NCBI RefSeq assembly: GCF_013131805.1
Contig: NZ_JABJRC010000001.1
Span: forward strand, 558,001-622,000
Reading direction: 5' to 3'
Source of the DNA: Kribbella sandramycini
Lineage (GTDB): Bacteria > Actinomycetota > Actinomycetes > Propionibacteriales > Kribbellaceae
DNA length: 64,000 bases
Shown here piece by piece: positions 23,983-32,821 of this stretch (position 1 is its first letter; each line of letters begins with the position of its first letter). Made by a program: the position numbers and the translations under genes. The notes under the pieces are model-generated. The model did no database searches. It was not told the origin of the DNA and saw only the letters and a program-made list of their open reading frames with translations.

Positions 23983-26796
23983 ATGACCAGGAAAGGTGTC
24001 CGGCGGATCTCCTTGCTGATCTCCGCCGTCCTGACCGCAACTCTCGGCCTGACCGCCTCCACGGCGGTCGCCGGCTCCACGATCCCGCCCGGCGACTACC
24101 AGCAGATCTCGCTGGCCAGTGGCGCCAACGAGCTCGGCGAGCCGATGTCGCTCGCCGTCCTGCCGAACCGGTCGGTGATCCACACCGCCCGCGACGGCTC
24201 GGTGCGGATCACCGATGTGAACGGCGCGACGTCGCTGGCCGGCAAGCTGAGTGTCTACACCCATGACGAGGAAGGTCTGCAGGGCGTCGCGGTGGACCCG
24301 AATTTCGCGACGAACCGCTTTGTCTACTTGTACTTCTCACCGCAGCTGAACACACCGGGCGGCGACGCCCCGACCGAAGGCAGCCAATCCACCTGGGACA
24401 CCTGGAAGGGTGAGCTGCACCTGTCAAGGTTCGTCCTGAGGACCGACAACACGCTCGACCTGGCCAGCCAGCGGATCGTGCTGCGCGTGCCCAACGACCG
24501 CGGCCAGTGCTGTCACGTCGGCGGCGATATCGACTTCGATGCGGCCGGCAACCTTTATCTGACCACCGGCGACGACACCAACCCGTTCCAGTCCGACAGC
24601 TACACGCCGATCGACGAGCGGTCCAACCGGAACCCGCAGTTCGACGCGCAGCGGACGTCGGGGAACACCAACGACCTGCGCGGCAAGGTGCTCCGGATCA
24701 AACCGCAGGCCGACGGCACCTACACGATCCCGGCCGGCAACATGTTCCCGCCCGGCACCGCGCAGACCCGGCCGGAGATCTACGCGATGGGTTTCCGGAA
24801 CCCGTTCCGGATGAGTGTCGACAAGGCGACCGGCATCGTCTACCTCGGCGACTACGGCCCGGACGCCGGTGTCACCAACCCGAACCGCGGCCCGAACGGT
24901 CAGGTCGAGTTCAACCGGATCACTGCCCCCGGCAACTACGGCTGGCCGTACTGCACCGGCCTGAACACCAGCACCGAGACCTACAACGACTACGTGTTCC
25001 CGAGCGGCCCCTCGGGCGCGAAGTTCAACTGCACCGGCGGCCCGACGAACAACTCACCGCGCAACACCGGTCTGACCACGCTGCCCCCGGCCCAGCCGTC
25101 CTGGATCCGGTACGCCGGTGACGCCGGTACGCCGCCCGAGTTCGGCACCGGCTCGGAGTCCCCGATGGGCGGCCCGGTGTACCGTTTCGACGCCAACCTG
25201 AACTCGCCGGTCAAGTTCCCGGCCTCGCTGAACGGCCGCTACTTCGCCGGTGAGCTCGGCCGCCGCTGGATCAAGGCCATCGAGGTGACCGGGACCGGCG
25301 GCGTCGGCGACATCGGCGCCTTCCCCTGGACCGGCACGCAGGTGATGGACATGGCGTTCGGCCCGGACGGCGCGCTCTACGTCCTCGACTACGGCACCGG
25401 CTCCAACAACCAGGCGCTCTGGCGGATCGAGTACATCGGCGCGCAGAACCGCAACCCGATCGCCAAGGCGGCCGGTACGCCGACGTCCGGCGGCCGCCCG
25501 TTGACGGTGAACTTCTCCTCGGCCGGCAGCTCCGACCCCGAGGGCGGCGCGCTCACCTATCGCTGGACCTTCGGCGACGGCGGCACCTCGACCCAGGCCA
25601 ACCCGACGTACACCTACAACACGGCCGGCAACTTCACCGCGACGCTGACCGTGACCGACCCGACCGGACTGACCGGATCGGCGAACGTCCAGATCAGCGT
25701 CGGGAACACCGCGCCGACCGTGACCATGCAGACCCCCGCCGACGGACAGCTGTTCTCGTTCGGCGACAACGTGCCGTTCCAGGTCACCGTCACCGATCCC
25801 GAGGACGGGACGATCGACTGCTCCCGGGTGAAGGTGACCTACCTGCTCGGCCACGACTCGCACGAACACGAGATCACCGCGAAGAACGGCTGTAGCGGAT
25901 CGATCGACGTACCGGTGGACGGTGAGCACGACCCGGCAGCCAACGTGTACGGCGTCTTCACCGCGTCCTACACCGACAACGGCGGACTGACCTCGGTCGA
26001 CAAGCACAAGCTGCAGCCACGGCACCGCCAGGCCGAGCACTTCGGCGCGCAGGCCGGCATCCAACTCGCCGACCACGCGACGGCCGAGGGCGGCAAGACC
26101 GTCGGGTACGTCGACAACAACGACTGGATCTCCTTCCAGCCGTACGTGGTCGGCAACGCGACCTCGTTCACCGCGCGGGTCTCGTCGGGTGGCGTCGGCG
26201 GCACACTCGAGGTCCGAGTCGGCTCGCCGAACGGAACGCTGCTGGGCAGCGCCGCCGTGTCGCCGACCGGTAGCTGGGACACGTTCGTCAACGTCAGCGG
26301 CAACCTGAGCAACCGGCCGTCCGGATCGACCACCCTGGTGCTGGTCTTCAAGGGCCCGACCGGCGGCAACCTGTTCGACCTGGACGCGTTCACGCTGAAC
26401 ACGACCGGCTCCGGCGGGACCACGACCGAAGGTGAGGCGTTCACCTCGCAGTCCGGCGTCCAGCGCGCGCCGCACACCAACGCGAGCGGCGGCGCGACCG
26501 TCGGCTACATCGAGAACGGCGACTGGGCCGGGTACTCGCAGGTCAGCACGGCCGGGATGCGCGGCTTCACCGCCCGGATCTCGTCGGGCGGCGCCGGCGG
26601 CACGCTGCAGATCCGCGCGGGCGCGGCGACCGGGACCTTGCTCGGGTCGGTCGCCGTCCCGGTCACCGGCGGCTGGGAGAACTTCCAGAACGTCTCGACC
26701 ACGCTGAACGGCGCCGCGAGCGGTCCGCTGTTCCTGGCCTTCGTCGGCGGCGCCGGAAACCTGTACGACGTCGACACCTTCACCGTCACCCCTTGA
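23983..26796 (+). CDS. secreted PQQ-type sugar dehydrogenase with PKD and two CBM6 modules
   Basis: A 937-aa secreted enzyme with an AAGGAG ribosome site. After the signal peptide (ending TASTAVAG) comes a six-bladed glucose/sorbosone dehydrogenase propeller (about 35-485): EEGLQGVAVDPNFATN, CCHVGGDIDFDAAGNLYLTT, EIYAMGFRNPFRMSV and NYGWPYC. A PKD domain follows (GSSDPEGGALTYRWTFGDG), then an Ig-like region, a first CBM6-like module (about 685-805) and a second CBM6 (about 810-937; GYIENGDWAGYSQVST). It should oxidise a sugar residue on a bound glycan. The cofactor (PQQ or other) is inferred from the family. It lies 13 bases after the glycosidase and 8 bases before the ThuA gene. Confidence 0.85.
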   Translation: MTRKGVRRISLLISAVLTATLGLTASTAVAGSTIPPGDYQQISLASGANELGEPMSLAVLPNRSVIHTARDGSVRITDVNGATSLAGKLSVYTHDEEGLQGVAVDPNFATNRFVYLYFSPQLNTPGGDAPTEGSQSTWDTWKGELHLSRFVLRTDNTLDLASQRIVLRVPNDRGQCCHVGGDIDFDAAGNLYLTTGDDTNPFQSDSYTPIDERSNRNPQFDAQRTSGNTNDLRGKVLRIKPQADGTYTIPAGNMFPPGTAQTRPEIYAMGFRNPFRMSVDKATGIVYLGDYGPDAGVTNPNRGPNGQVEFNRITAPGNYGWPYCTGLNTSTETYNDYVFPSGPSGAKFNCTGGPTNNSPRNTGLTTLPPAQPSWIRYAGDAGTPPEFGTGSESPMGGPVYRFDANLNSPVKFPASLNGRYFAGELGRRWIKAIEVTGTGGVGDIGAFPWTGTQVMDMAFGPDGALYVLDYGTGSNNQALWRIEYIGAQNRNPIAKAAGTPTSGGRPLTVNFSSAGSSDPEGGALTYRWTFGDGGTSTQANPTYTYNTAGNFTATLTVTDPTGLTGSANVQISVGNTAPTVTMQTPADGQLFSFGDNVPFQVTVTDPEDGTIDCSRVKVTYLLGHDSHEHEITAKNGCSGSIDVPVDGEHDPAANVYGVFTASYTDNGGLTSVDKHKLQPRHRQAEHFGAQAGIQLADHATAEGGKTVGYVDNNDWISFQPYVVGNATSFTARVSSGGVGGTLEVRVGSPNGTLLGSAAVSPTGSWDTFVNVSGNLSNRPSGSTTLVLVFKGPTGGNLFDLDAFTLNTTGSGGTTTEGEAFTSQSGVQRAPHTNASGGATVGYIENGDWAGYSQVSTAGMRGFTARISSGGAGGTLQIRAGAATGTLLGSVAVPVTGGWENFQNVSTTLNGAASGPLFLAFVGGAGNLYDVDTFTVTP

Positions 26797-26804
26797 GGAG
26801 CATC

Positions 26805-27932
26805 ATGACCACCTTCTCCCGACGTACCGCACTCATCGCCGGTGGCCTGATCGTCGCCGGCCTGAACACCGAGCTGGCGTGCGCGGTGGCGCCGTACCAG
26901 GTGCTCGTCTTCAGCAAGACCGCCGGCTTCCGGCACGACTCGATCCCGGCCGGGATCCAGGCCATCCGCGACCTGGGCGCGGCGAACGGGTTCACGGTCA
27001 CCGCGACCGAGGACGCCAACGCGTTCACGACCGCGTCGCTGGCGGCGTACAAGGCCGTCGTCTTCCTGAGCACGACCGGGGATGTGCTGAACGCCGCGCA
27101 GCAGACCGCGTTCGAGTCGTACATCAACGGCGGCGGCGGGTACGTCGGCGTCCACGCGGCCGCGGACACGGAGTACGGCTGGCCTTGGTACGGGCAGCTG
27201 GTCGGCGCGTGGTTCCACAGCCACCCGCACATCCAGCAGGTCACCGCCCGGGTCGAGGACCGCACGCATCAGTCGACGACGCATCTCGGCGCGACCTGGG
27301 TGCGGTCGGACGAGCTGTACAACTACGGCACCAACCCGCGGCCGAACGTGCGTGTGCTGATCAACCTCGACGAGTCCACCTACAGCGGCGGCAACATGGG
27401 CGACCACCCGATCGCCTGGTACCACGCCCAGGGCTCGGGGCGGTCGTTCTACACGGGCTTCGGGCACACGATCGCGTCGTACTCCGAGCCGGCCTTCCGG
27501 CAGCACCTGCTCGGCGGCATCCAGTACGCCGCGGGCGCGACCTCCACTCCCCCGGTCATCCCGATCGAGGGTGAGGCGTTCACGTCGCAGTCCGGCGTTC
27601 AGATCGCGCCGCACAACGGCGCGACCGGCGGGCGGACGCTCGGTTACATCGACAACGGCGATTGGGCGGGCTACTCGCAGGTGAGTACCGCGGGCGCCAC
27701 GCGGTTCACCGCGCGGATCTCGTCCGGTGGCATCGGCGGCACGATCCGAATTCGGTCGGGTTCGGCGACCGGGCCGATTCTCGGATCGGTCGCAGTCCCG
27801 GTCACCGGCGGCTGGGAGAACTACCAGACCGTCACGACCGCGTTGACCGCATCCGGCACCGGGCCGCTCTTCCTGACCTTCAGCGGTGGGTCGGGCGCGC
27901 TGTTCGACGTCGACAACTTCTCGCTGAGTTAG
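26805..27932 (+). CDS. secreted ThuA-domain protein with C-terminal CBM6
   Basis: A 375-aa protein from ATG 26805, with GAGGAG six bases before. A Tat-like or Sec signal (TFSRRTALIAGGLIVAG) leads to a ThuA-like domain of class I amidotransferase fold (about 28-245; VLVFSKTAGFRHDSIPAGI, YVGVHAAADTEYGWPWYG, HPIAWYHAQGSGRSFYTGFGH). After a short linker comes a CBM6 almost identical in pattern to the last module of the preceding protein (EGEAFTSQSGVQ, GYIDNGDWAGYSQVST, VAVPVTGGWENYQ). ThuA proteins often accompany sugar dehydrogenases; the reaction is not known. Last gene of the operon; a strong hairpin follows. Confidence 0.85.
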   Translation: MTTFSRRTALIAGGLIVAGLNTELACAVAPYQVLVFSKTAGFRHDSIPAGIQAIRDLGAANGFTVTATEDANAFTTASLAAYKAVVFLSTTGDVLNAAQQTAFESYINGGGGYVGVHAAADTEYGWPWYGQLVGAWFHSHPHIQQVTARVEDRTHQSTTHLGATWVRSDELYNYGTNPRPNVRVLINLDESTYSGGNMGDHPIAWYHAQGSGRSFYTGFGHTIASYSEPAFRQHLLGGIQYAAGATSTPPVIPIEGEAFTSQSGVQIAPHNGATGGRTLGYIDNGDWAGYSQVSTAGATRFTARISSGGIGGTIRIRSGSATGPILGSVAVPVTGGWENYQTVTTALTASGTGPLFLTFSGGSGALFDVDNFSLS

Positions 27933-27938
27933 GAGCTG

Positions 27939-27977
27939 GTGTACGGCGGCCCGGAGGCGGTCCGGGTCGCCGTACAC
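27939..27977 (+). terminator. hairpin after the three-gene carbohydrate operon
   Basis: A perfect 10-bp arm GTGTACGGCG / CGCCGTACAC encloses a second stem GCCCGG / TCCGGGT-like. It starts 7 bases after the ThuA stop. There is no U-run, as is common for actinobacterial terminators. Confidence 0.7.
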
Positions 27978-28001
27978 CTGAGGTCGTTTAGGGTGCCTGA
28001 C

Positions 28002-29468
28002 ATGGCGAACGACGAGAGCACCGAGACCACGAAGCCGGCCGCGCCGACCGACGACCTGGTGGCCACCCGGCACAGCGTGACGATCGGCGGGCAGGAGCTG
28101 CACTACACCGCCACGACCGGCCGGATCGTGCTGCGTGAGGAGGTGCTCACCGACGGTAAGTCGGAGGGCTTCCAGCCGAAGGCCGAAGTGTTCGTGACGG
28201 CGTACACGCTGGACGACGCGGACGCGGCCGAGCGGCCGGTGACCTTCGCGTTCAACGGCGGGCCGGGGTCTTCGAGTATCTGGCTGCACCTGGGGCTGCT
28301 CGGGCCGCGCCGGGTGGTTTCGGGTGACGCGGGGTCGGTGGCGGCGCCGCCGTACGAGCTGGTCGACAACGCGGAGAGCCTGCTGCCGTACACCGACCTG
28401 GTGTTCATCGACCCGGTCTCGACCGGGTACTCGCGGGCCGTCGAGGGTGAGAAGCCGGGTGACTACCACGGCTTCACGCGGGATCTGGAGTCGGTCGGCG
28501 AGGTGATCCGGCTGTGGACGTCGCGGCACGGGCGCTGGATCTCGCCGAAGTTCCTGGCCGGCGAGTCCTACGGGACGACCCGCGCCGCCGGGCTGGCCGA
28601 TCATCTGCAGAGCCGCTACGGCATGTACCTGAACGGCGTGATGCTGATCTCCGTCGTCCTCGAGTTCGGCACGCTCGACTTCTACGCCGGGAACGACCTG
28701 CCGTACACCCTGTTCCTGCCGACGTACGCCGCGATCGCGCACTACCACGGCCTGATCCCGGACCGGACCCTCGACGAGGTGATCGCCGACGCCGAGCGCT
28801 TCGCGGCCGGCCGCTACCCGAATGCCCTTGCCCAGGGCAACCGGATCCCCGCCGACTACCGGGCCGAGGTGGTCACCCGGCTGGCCGCGCTGACCGGCCT
28901 GTCCGAGGACTACATCGACCGCGTCGACCTGCGGATCGAGCACCAGCGCTTCTACACCGAGCTGCTCCGCTCCCAGCGCCGTACCGTCGGCCGCCTGGAC
29001 GGCCGCTTCCTCGGCTGGGAGCAGGACTACGCGATCGATGCCAGCGGCAAGGATCCGTCGTTCGCCGCGATCATCGGCCCGTACGCCGCCGCCCTCAACC
29101 ACTACGTCCGCGCCGAACTCGGCTACAGCAACGACCTGCACTACGAGACGCTCAGCTCGGACGCCGCGAAGAACTGGTCGTTCAAGGAGTTCGAGGGCGC
29201 CCAGATCACCGTCGCCGACAAACTCGCCGACGCCATGCGCACCAACCCGCACCTGAAGATCCACGTCGCCTCCGGCTACTACGACGGCGCCACGCCGTAC
29301 TTCGCCACCGAGCACACCCTCGCCCGGCTCAACATCCCCCGCGACCTGGCCGCCAACATCGAGGTCAAGTACTACCCGGCCGGCCACATGATGTACGTCC
29401 ACGAGCCGTCCCGCATCCAGCAGGCCGTAGACCTGGCCGCCTTCATCCAGACCGCCTCCAACCGCTGA
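28002..29468 (+). CDS. peptidase S10 (serine carboxypeptidase-like)
   Basis: A 488-aa alpha/beta-hydrolase peptidase. Start ATG 28002 (MANDESTETTKPAAP) is preferred to an upstream extension that runs through the hairpin. The S10 features are complete: oxyanion segment FAFNGGPGSSSIWLHLG, nucleophile Ser189 in GESYGTTRAAGL, Asp in ASGYYDGATPYFA and His in YYPAGHMMYVHEPS. There is no signal peptide, so it appears cytoplasmic, as in other bacterial S10 proteins of this type. It probably removes C-terminal residues from peptides at acidic pH; substrate unknown. Monocistronic, convergent with the small membrane gene 17 bases downstream. Confidence 0.92.
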   Translation: MANDESTETTKPAAPTDDLVATRHSVTIGGQELHYTATTGRIVLREEVLTDGKSEGFQPKAEVFVTAYTLDDADAAERPVTFAFNGGPGSSSIWLHLGLLGPRRVVSGDAGSVAAPPYELVDNAESLLPYTDLVFIDPVSTGYSRAVEGEKPGDYHGFTRDLESVGEVIRLWTSRHGRWISPKFLAGESYGTTRAAGLADHLQSRYGMYLNGVMLISVVLEFGTLDFYAGNDLPYTLFLPTYAAIAHYHGLIPDRTLDEVIADAERFAAGRYPNALAQGNRIPADYRAEVVTRLAALTGLSEDYIDRVDLRIEHQRFYTELLRSQRRTVGRLDGRFLGWEQDYAIDASGKDPSFAAIIGPYAAALNHYVRAELGYSNDLHYETLSSDAAKNWSFKEFEGAQITVADKLADAMRTNPHLKIHVASGYYDGATPYFATEHTLARLNIPRDLAANIEVKYYPAGHMMYVHEPSRIQQAVDLAAFIQTASNR

Positions 29469-29484
29469 CCGGTGATCGCCTGGG

Positions 29485-29751
29485 TCAGGAAGGTTGGGCG
29501 CGGCGGCGGTCGTGGTGGGAGTAGAGGGCGGTGGCGATGATGGTGGCCCAGAGGTAGAGGTTGACGAGGATGCGTTCGCCGAACCAGCCGAGGCCGACGT
29601 CGGCGCCGGTGAGGAGCCGGTAGAGGGCTTGGCCGGCTTCGCTGCCGAGGCCGAGGAGCAGGACACGGGCGACGAACCAGGCCCAGCCCCAGGCGCCTTC
29701 CGCGTTGAAGTCGAAGAGTCTGCGCAGCACCACGGACGCCGTCTTGGTCAC
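29485..29751 (-). CDS. small membrane protein, unknown
   Basis: An 88-aa protein from GTG 29749-29751. Two membrane helices are likely: WGWAWFVARVLLLGLG and ILVNLYLWATIIATALY, followed by a basic tail (SHHDRRRAQPS). No family recognised. It lies 25 bases after the truncated GNAT gene on the same strand, so it is probably the last gene of the map operon. Confidence 0.55.
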   Translation of the reverse strand: MTKTASVVLRRLFDFNAEGAWGWAWFVARVLLLGLGSEAGQALYRLLTGADVGLGWFGERILVNLYLWATIIATALYSHHDRRRAQPS

Positions 29752-29776
29752 TGCTGCAGTGTGGCAGGCCGGCGGG

Positions 29777-30010
29777 TTAGGGGTAGAGGCGGAAGCCGGT
29801 GAAGGTGCGGTGGTGTTCGTAGGAGCGGTAGAAGGGCTCGGCGGTGTCGGTGACCAGGTCGCCGTCGAGGGCGGCGACGGTGGTGACGCCGGGGGCTGTG
29901 AGGGTGGCGTGCGCGCGGTGCAGGTCGGCGCCCAGGCTCGGCCACCCCTCGGCCTCGCAGAGCGCCACGATGCCCGTCAGGTGGGCGTGCTCGTAGCGCT
30001 GCAGGTTCAC
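29777..30010 (-). CDS. truncated GNAT-like protein lacking the acetyl-CoA core
   Basis: A 77-aa frame from GTG 30008-30010 whose start overlaps the map stop codon (GTGA). The first half ([20 protein letters not shown], then [17 protein letters not shown]) and the last part ([20 protein letters not shown]) look like the beginning and end of a GNAT acetyltransferase. The central strand-helix with the Q/RxxGxG/A pyrophosphate loop is missing. I estimate an in-frame loss of about 55-70 residues relative to the family. The coupling to map and the open frame are intact, so it may be translated. It is either a recent pseudogene or a reduced protein with another role. Confidence 0.65.
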   Translation of the reverse strand: MNLQRYEHAHLTGIVALCEAEGWPSLGADLHRAHATLTAPGVTTVAALDGDLVTDTAEPFYRSYEHHRTFTGFRLYP

Positions 30011-30855
30011 GGGAGGGTGAGGATGTCGGCGCCGGTGTCGGTGACGACGAGCGTGTGCTCGAACTGGGCGGTGCGCGACTTGTCCTTGGTGGTCGCCGTC
30101 CAGCCGTCGTCCCAGAGGTCGTAGTCGTAGCTGCCCAGCGTCAGCATCGGCTCGATGGTGAAGGTCATGCCGGGCTCGATGACGTCGTCGAAGCGTTCGT
30201 CGTCGTAGTGCGGGATGATCAGGCCGGAGTGGAACGACGTCGAGATGCCGTGGCCGGTGAAGTCGCGGACGACGCCGTACCCGAAGCGTTTCGCGTAGGA
30301 CTCGATCACGCGGCCGATGATGCTGACCTGGCGACCGGGTTTGACGGCCTTGATCCCGCGCAGCAGCGCCTCGTGCGTGCGCTCGACGAGCAGGCGGCTC
30401 TCCTCGTCGACGTCGCCGACCAGGAACGTCGCGTTGGTGTCGCCGTGGACGCCGTCCAGGAACGCGGTGATGTCGACGTTGACGATGTCGCCGTCCTCGA
30501 GCGGGCGGTCGTCGGGGATGCCGTGGCAGATCACCTCGTTGACCGAGGTGCACAGCGACTTCGGGTAGCCGCGGTAGCCCAGCGTCGACGGGTACGCGCC
30601 GCGCTCGATCAGGTGCTCGTGACCGACGGCGTCCAGCTCGTCGGTCGTGACGCCCGGCTTGGCGGCGGCGCCGACCGCCTGCAGCGCCTGCGCGGCGAGT
30701 TTGCTCGCGACGCGCATCTTGTCGATCAGCTCCGGCGCGGTGACGTAGGAGCCGTCGTACGGCGCCGGGGCCGGCTTGTCGACGTACTCGGGGCGCGGAA
30801 TGGCGGCAGGAACTTCGCGGCGCGGCGAGATGCCGCCGGGAGTGAGGATCGACAT
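30007..30855 (-). CDS. map: methionine aminopeptidase, type I
   Basis: A 282-aa metalloenzyme that removes the initiator Met from nascent proteins. The five metal ligands are visible in [10 protein letters not shown] (Asp), [11 protein letters not shown] (Asp), [12 protein letters not shown] (His), FTIEPML (Glu) and QFEHTLVV (Glu). An N-terminal extension of about 40 residues ([19 protein letters not shown]) with a PxxP-like pattern is typical of actinobacterial MapB-type enzymes. The gene is coupled by a 4-base overlap to the truncated GNAT gene. A conserved small gene is divergent 55 bases away. Confidence 0.95.
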   Translation of the reverse strand: MSILTPGGISPRREVPAAIPRPEYVDKPAPAPYDGSYVTAPELIDKMRVASKLAAQALQAVGAAAKPGVTTDELDAVGHEHLIERGAYPSTLGYRGYPKSLCTSVNEVICHGIPDDRPLEDGDIVNVDITAFLDGVHGDTNATFLVGDVDEESRLLVERTHEALLRGIKAVKPGRQVSIIGRVIESYAKRFGYGVVRDFTGHGISTSFHSGLIIPHYDDERFDDVIEPGMTFTIEPMLTLGSYDYDLWDDGWTATTKDKSRTAQFEHTLVVTDTGADILTLP

Positions 30856-30910
30856 GGTGGGAACATTCTAATGACGAGACCCAGGACTCCGGAGAGGTGG
30901 TCAGCCCGAG

Positions 30911-31099
30911 ATGAGCGACGATCACAGCAACGAGTGGTACTACAACACCAGGACCGGTCAGGTGGAGCCGTACTCCGGCGCCAAGTCGGCCGACCGGCTC
31001 GGGCCGTACAACTCACCCGAGGAAGCCGCGCGGGCGCTGGAAAAAGTCGAGGAACGCAACGAAGCCTGGGACAACGACCCGAAGTGGAACGACGACTGA
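30911..31099 (+). CDS. small conserved SPOR-like/tryptophan-rich protein
   Basis: A 62-aa acidic protein (MSDDHSNEWYYNTRTGQVEP) with the pattern WYYN..GQVE.., AADRLGPY-like SADRLGPYNSPEEAARALE and ERNEAWD. Such short proteins are common in actinobacteria and are often labelled SPOR-domain or hypothetical. The 'LGPYxSxEEAxxAL' part resembles half of a SPOR repeat. Function unknown. It is divergent from map and ends at a strong bidirectional hairpin. Confidence 0.75.
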   Translation: MSDDHSNEWYYNTRTGQVEPYSGAKSADRLGPYNSPEEAARALEKVEERNEAWDNDPKWNDD

Positions 31100-31113
31100 T
31101 CGCCGACGCGTAA

Positions 31114-31142
31114 GGGGCGCCACCGGAATCCGGTGGCGCCCC
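31114..31142. terminator. bidirectional terminator hairpin
   Basis: A perfect 13-bp stem GGGGCGCCACCGG / CCGGTGGCGCCCC with loop AAT, lying between the converging SPOR-like gene and the histone-like gene. The following bases include CAGCTTTG rather than a long U-run. Confidence 0.85.
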
Positions 31143-31151
31143 TCAGCTTTG

Positions 31152-31772
31152 TCAGCGTGCGGTACGGCGCGCGGTCGTGGTCTTGCGGGCCGGCGCCTTC
31201 CGGGCCGGGGCCTTACGCGCCGGAGCCTTCTTGGCCACGGTCTTCTTGACCGCCTTCTTCGCCGCGACCTTGCGCGCCGGAGCCTTCTTGGCGACGGTCT
31301 TGGCCGGGGCCTTCTTGGCGGCGACCTTCTTGGCCGGCGCCTTCTTCGCCACGGTCTTCTTGGCCGGTGCCTTCTTGGCCGCGACCTTCTTCGCCGGCGC
31401 CTTCTTGGCGACCGTCTTCTTGACCGCCTTCTTCGCGACGACCTTCTTCGCGGGAGCCTTCTTCGCGACGGTCTTCTTCGCGGTGGTGGCCTTCTTGGCC
31501 GGGGCCTTCTTCGCCACGACCTTCTTCGCCGGCGCCTTCTTCGCGACCGTCTTCTTCGCGGTGGTGGCCTTCTTGGCCGGCGCCTTCTTCGCCACCGTCT
31601 TCTTGGCGGCGGTCTTCTTTGCCGCACTCACCTTCTTGGCGACTGTCTTCTTCGCGGTGACCTTCCGCGCGGTGGTCGTCTTCGCGGCGGGGGCCTTCTT
31701 CGCGACAGTCTTCTTGGCGGGAGAAGCCTTTTTGGCTGTCGCCTTCCCTGCGGCTGCCTTCTTGGCTGGCAC
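31152..31772 (-). CDS. histone H1-like Lys/Ala/Pro-rich DNA-binding protein
   Basis: A 206-aa protein from GTG 31770-31772, with a near-ideal ribosome site (AAGGAGG, five to six bases before). Almost the whole sequence is repeats of KKAPAKK, KKTVAKK and [10 protein letters not shown], ending [15 protein letters not shown]. It should bind DNA or RNA non-specifically through charge, as eukaryotic H1 tails and the tails of mycobacterial HupB do. No HU domain is present here or in another frame upstream, so it is a free-standing tail-like protein. The nucleotide repeats make the locus prone to length change. Confidence 0.85.
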   Translation of the reverse strand: MPAKKAAAGKATAKKASPAKKTVAKKAPAAKTTTARKVTAKKTVAKKVSAAKKTAAKKTVAKKAPAKKATTAKKTVAKKAPAKKVVAKKAPAKKATTAKKTVAKKAPAKKVVAKKAVKKTVAKKAPAKKVAAKKAPAKKTVAKKAPAKKVAAKKAPAKTVAKKAPARKVAAKKAVKKTVAKKAPARKAPARKAPARKTTTARRTAR

Positions 31773-32065
31773 TTCTGCCTCCTTGGTGCGGCTGAGGAAA
31801 ACCACGGTGGATTCCTCGTCGTCACGATGATGACAACACTTGGTGCCTTCGTAAAGCACCTGAAACGCCTGCAGGTTAAGGCGACCTGATCGCAAACCCG
31901 GGCAAAAATGGCGAAAATCCTTGTACAGAAGGGTTTCGACGAGGTCAAGTGGCGCGCCGGGCGGCCGGATAATTTCTTCACGACACGCGCGCAAAGTTCG
32001 TGTCGAACGGCCGTTTGGCGCAGTGTTGTCGTTGGCAACGGACTTCGATCGGAGGACTGCGAACG
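31773..32065. other. intergenic region between histone-like and BtuF-like genes
   Basis: This 293-base divergent gap is more AT-rich than its surroundings and must hold both promoters. I see no convincing -35/-10 pair. A weak inverted repeat AGGT-n7-ACCT lies at 31873-31887. GGAGG at 32051-32055 is the probable ribosome site for the plus-strand gene. Confidence 0.4.
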
Positions 32066-32758
32066 ATGCGCGTGGTGAGTCTCGTCCCCTCGCTGACCGA
32101 GTCGATCGCGATCACGCACGCACACCTGCTGGTCGGCGCGACGGACTGGTGCACACATCCCGCGAGCCTCGACGTGGCACGGATTCGCGGCACCAAGAAT
32201 CCCGATCTGGCACAGATCGAAGCGCTCGCTCCGGACGTCGTGATCGCGAACGCCGAAGAGAATCGCGCGGCCGATCTCGACGCGTTGCGCGCCCGCGGAA
32301 TCACGATCGCGATGACGTCGATGACGACCGTCGGCGAAGCACTCGATCAACTCGACGAACTGCTGCTGACGATCACCCGCGAACGACCCGAGTGGTTGCG
32401 GCAAGCGCGCGCGGTGTGGAGTACGCCGTACGCCGGGCCGCGCCGCCGGGCCGTCGTACCGATCTGGCGGCGGCCGTGGATGGCGCTCGGCCGGGACACC
32501 TTCGCGGGTGATCTGCTGGCCCGGATCGGCGTCGACAACGTGTTCGCGGATTCGGCCGAGCGCTATCCGAAGTTCGACCCGGAGACATTGCCGGAGTACG
32601 ACCTCGCGGTCCTTCCCGACGAGCCTTATGCATTTACCCCCGCGGACGGCCCGGAGGTTTTCCGGCAGCCGGCGAAGTGCGTCTCCGGACGGCATCTGAC
32701 CTGGTACGGACCGTCACTGGTCGAGGCGCGGGCGGTGCTGAGCGAACAGCTGACGTGA
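32066..32758 (+). CDS. BtuF-like helical-backbone metal/cobalamin-binding protein, no signal peptide
   Basis: A 230-aa protein from ATG 32066. The opening [19 protein letters not shown], the GATDWCTHP motif, [21 protein letters not shown] and [22 protein letters not shown] are those of class III (BtuF/FhuD) receptors for cobalamin, haem or siderophores. Unlike transporter subunits it has no signal peptide or lipobox, and no permease or ATPase genes are next to it, so it may act in the cytoplasm. An iron-box-controlled small gene follows 63 bases later, hinting at a metal theme. The exact ligand is unknown. Confidence 0.8.
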   Translation: MRVVSLVPSLTESIAITHAHLLVGATDWCTHPASLDVARIRGTKNPDLAQIEALAPDVVIANAEENRAADLDALRARGITIAMTSMTTVGEALDQLDELLLTITRERPEWLRQARAVWSTPYAGPRRRAVVPIWRRPWMALGRDTFAGDLLARIGVDNVFADSAERYPKFDPETLPEYDLAVLPDEPYAFTPADGPEVFRQPAKCVSGRHLTWYGPSLVEARAVLSEQLT

Positions 32759-32786
32759 CCTGCGACACGATCATTGCCATCTCAGG

Positions 32787-32815
32787 TAGACGGTTAGGTT
32801 TGCCTCACCTACAGT
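32787..32815 (+). promoter_or_regulatory. candidate promoter of the Cys-rich small gene
   Basis: TAGACG (32787-32792, four of six to TTGACA), a 17-base spacer and TACAGT (32810-32815). A transcript starting about seven bases later would begin at GTG 32822, giving a leaderless mRNA, which is common in actinobacteria. Confidence 0.5.
32794..32812 (+). promoter_or_regulatory. candidate iron box (IdeR/DmdR type)
   Basis: TTAGGTTTGCCTCACCTAC matches the 19-base consensus TWAGGTWAGSCTWACCTWA at 16 positions. It covers the spacer and the start of the putative -10, a position where an iron-loaded repressor would block transcription. Confidence 0.6.
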
Positions 32816-32821
32816 GGCGGC

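Noticed and set aside
31873..31887. Second iron box (AGGT-n7-ACCT) before the BtuF-like gene
   Set aside because: Only about 12 of 19 positions match and it lies almost 180 bases from the start.
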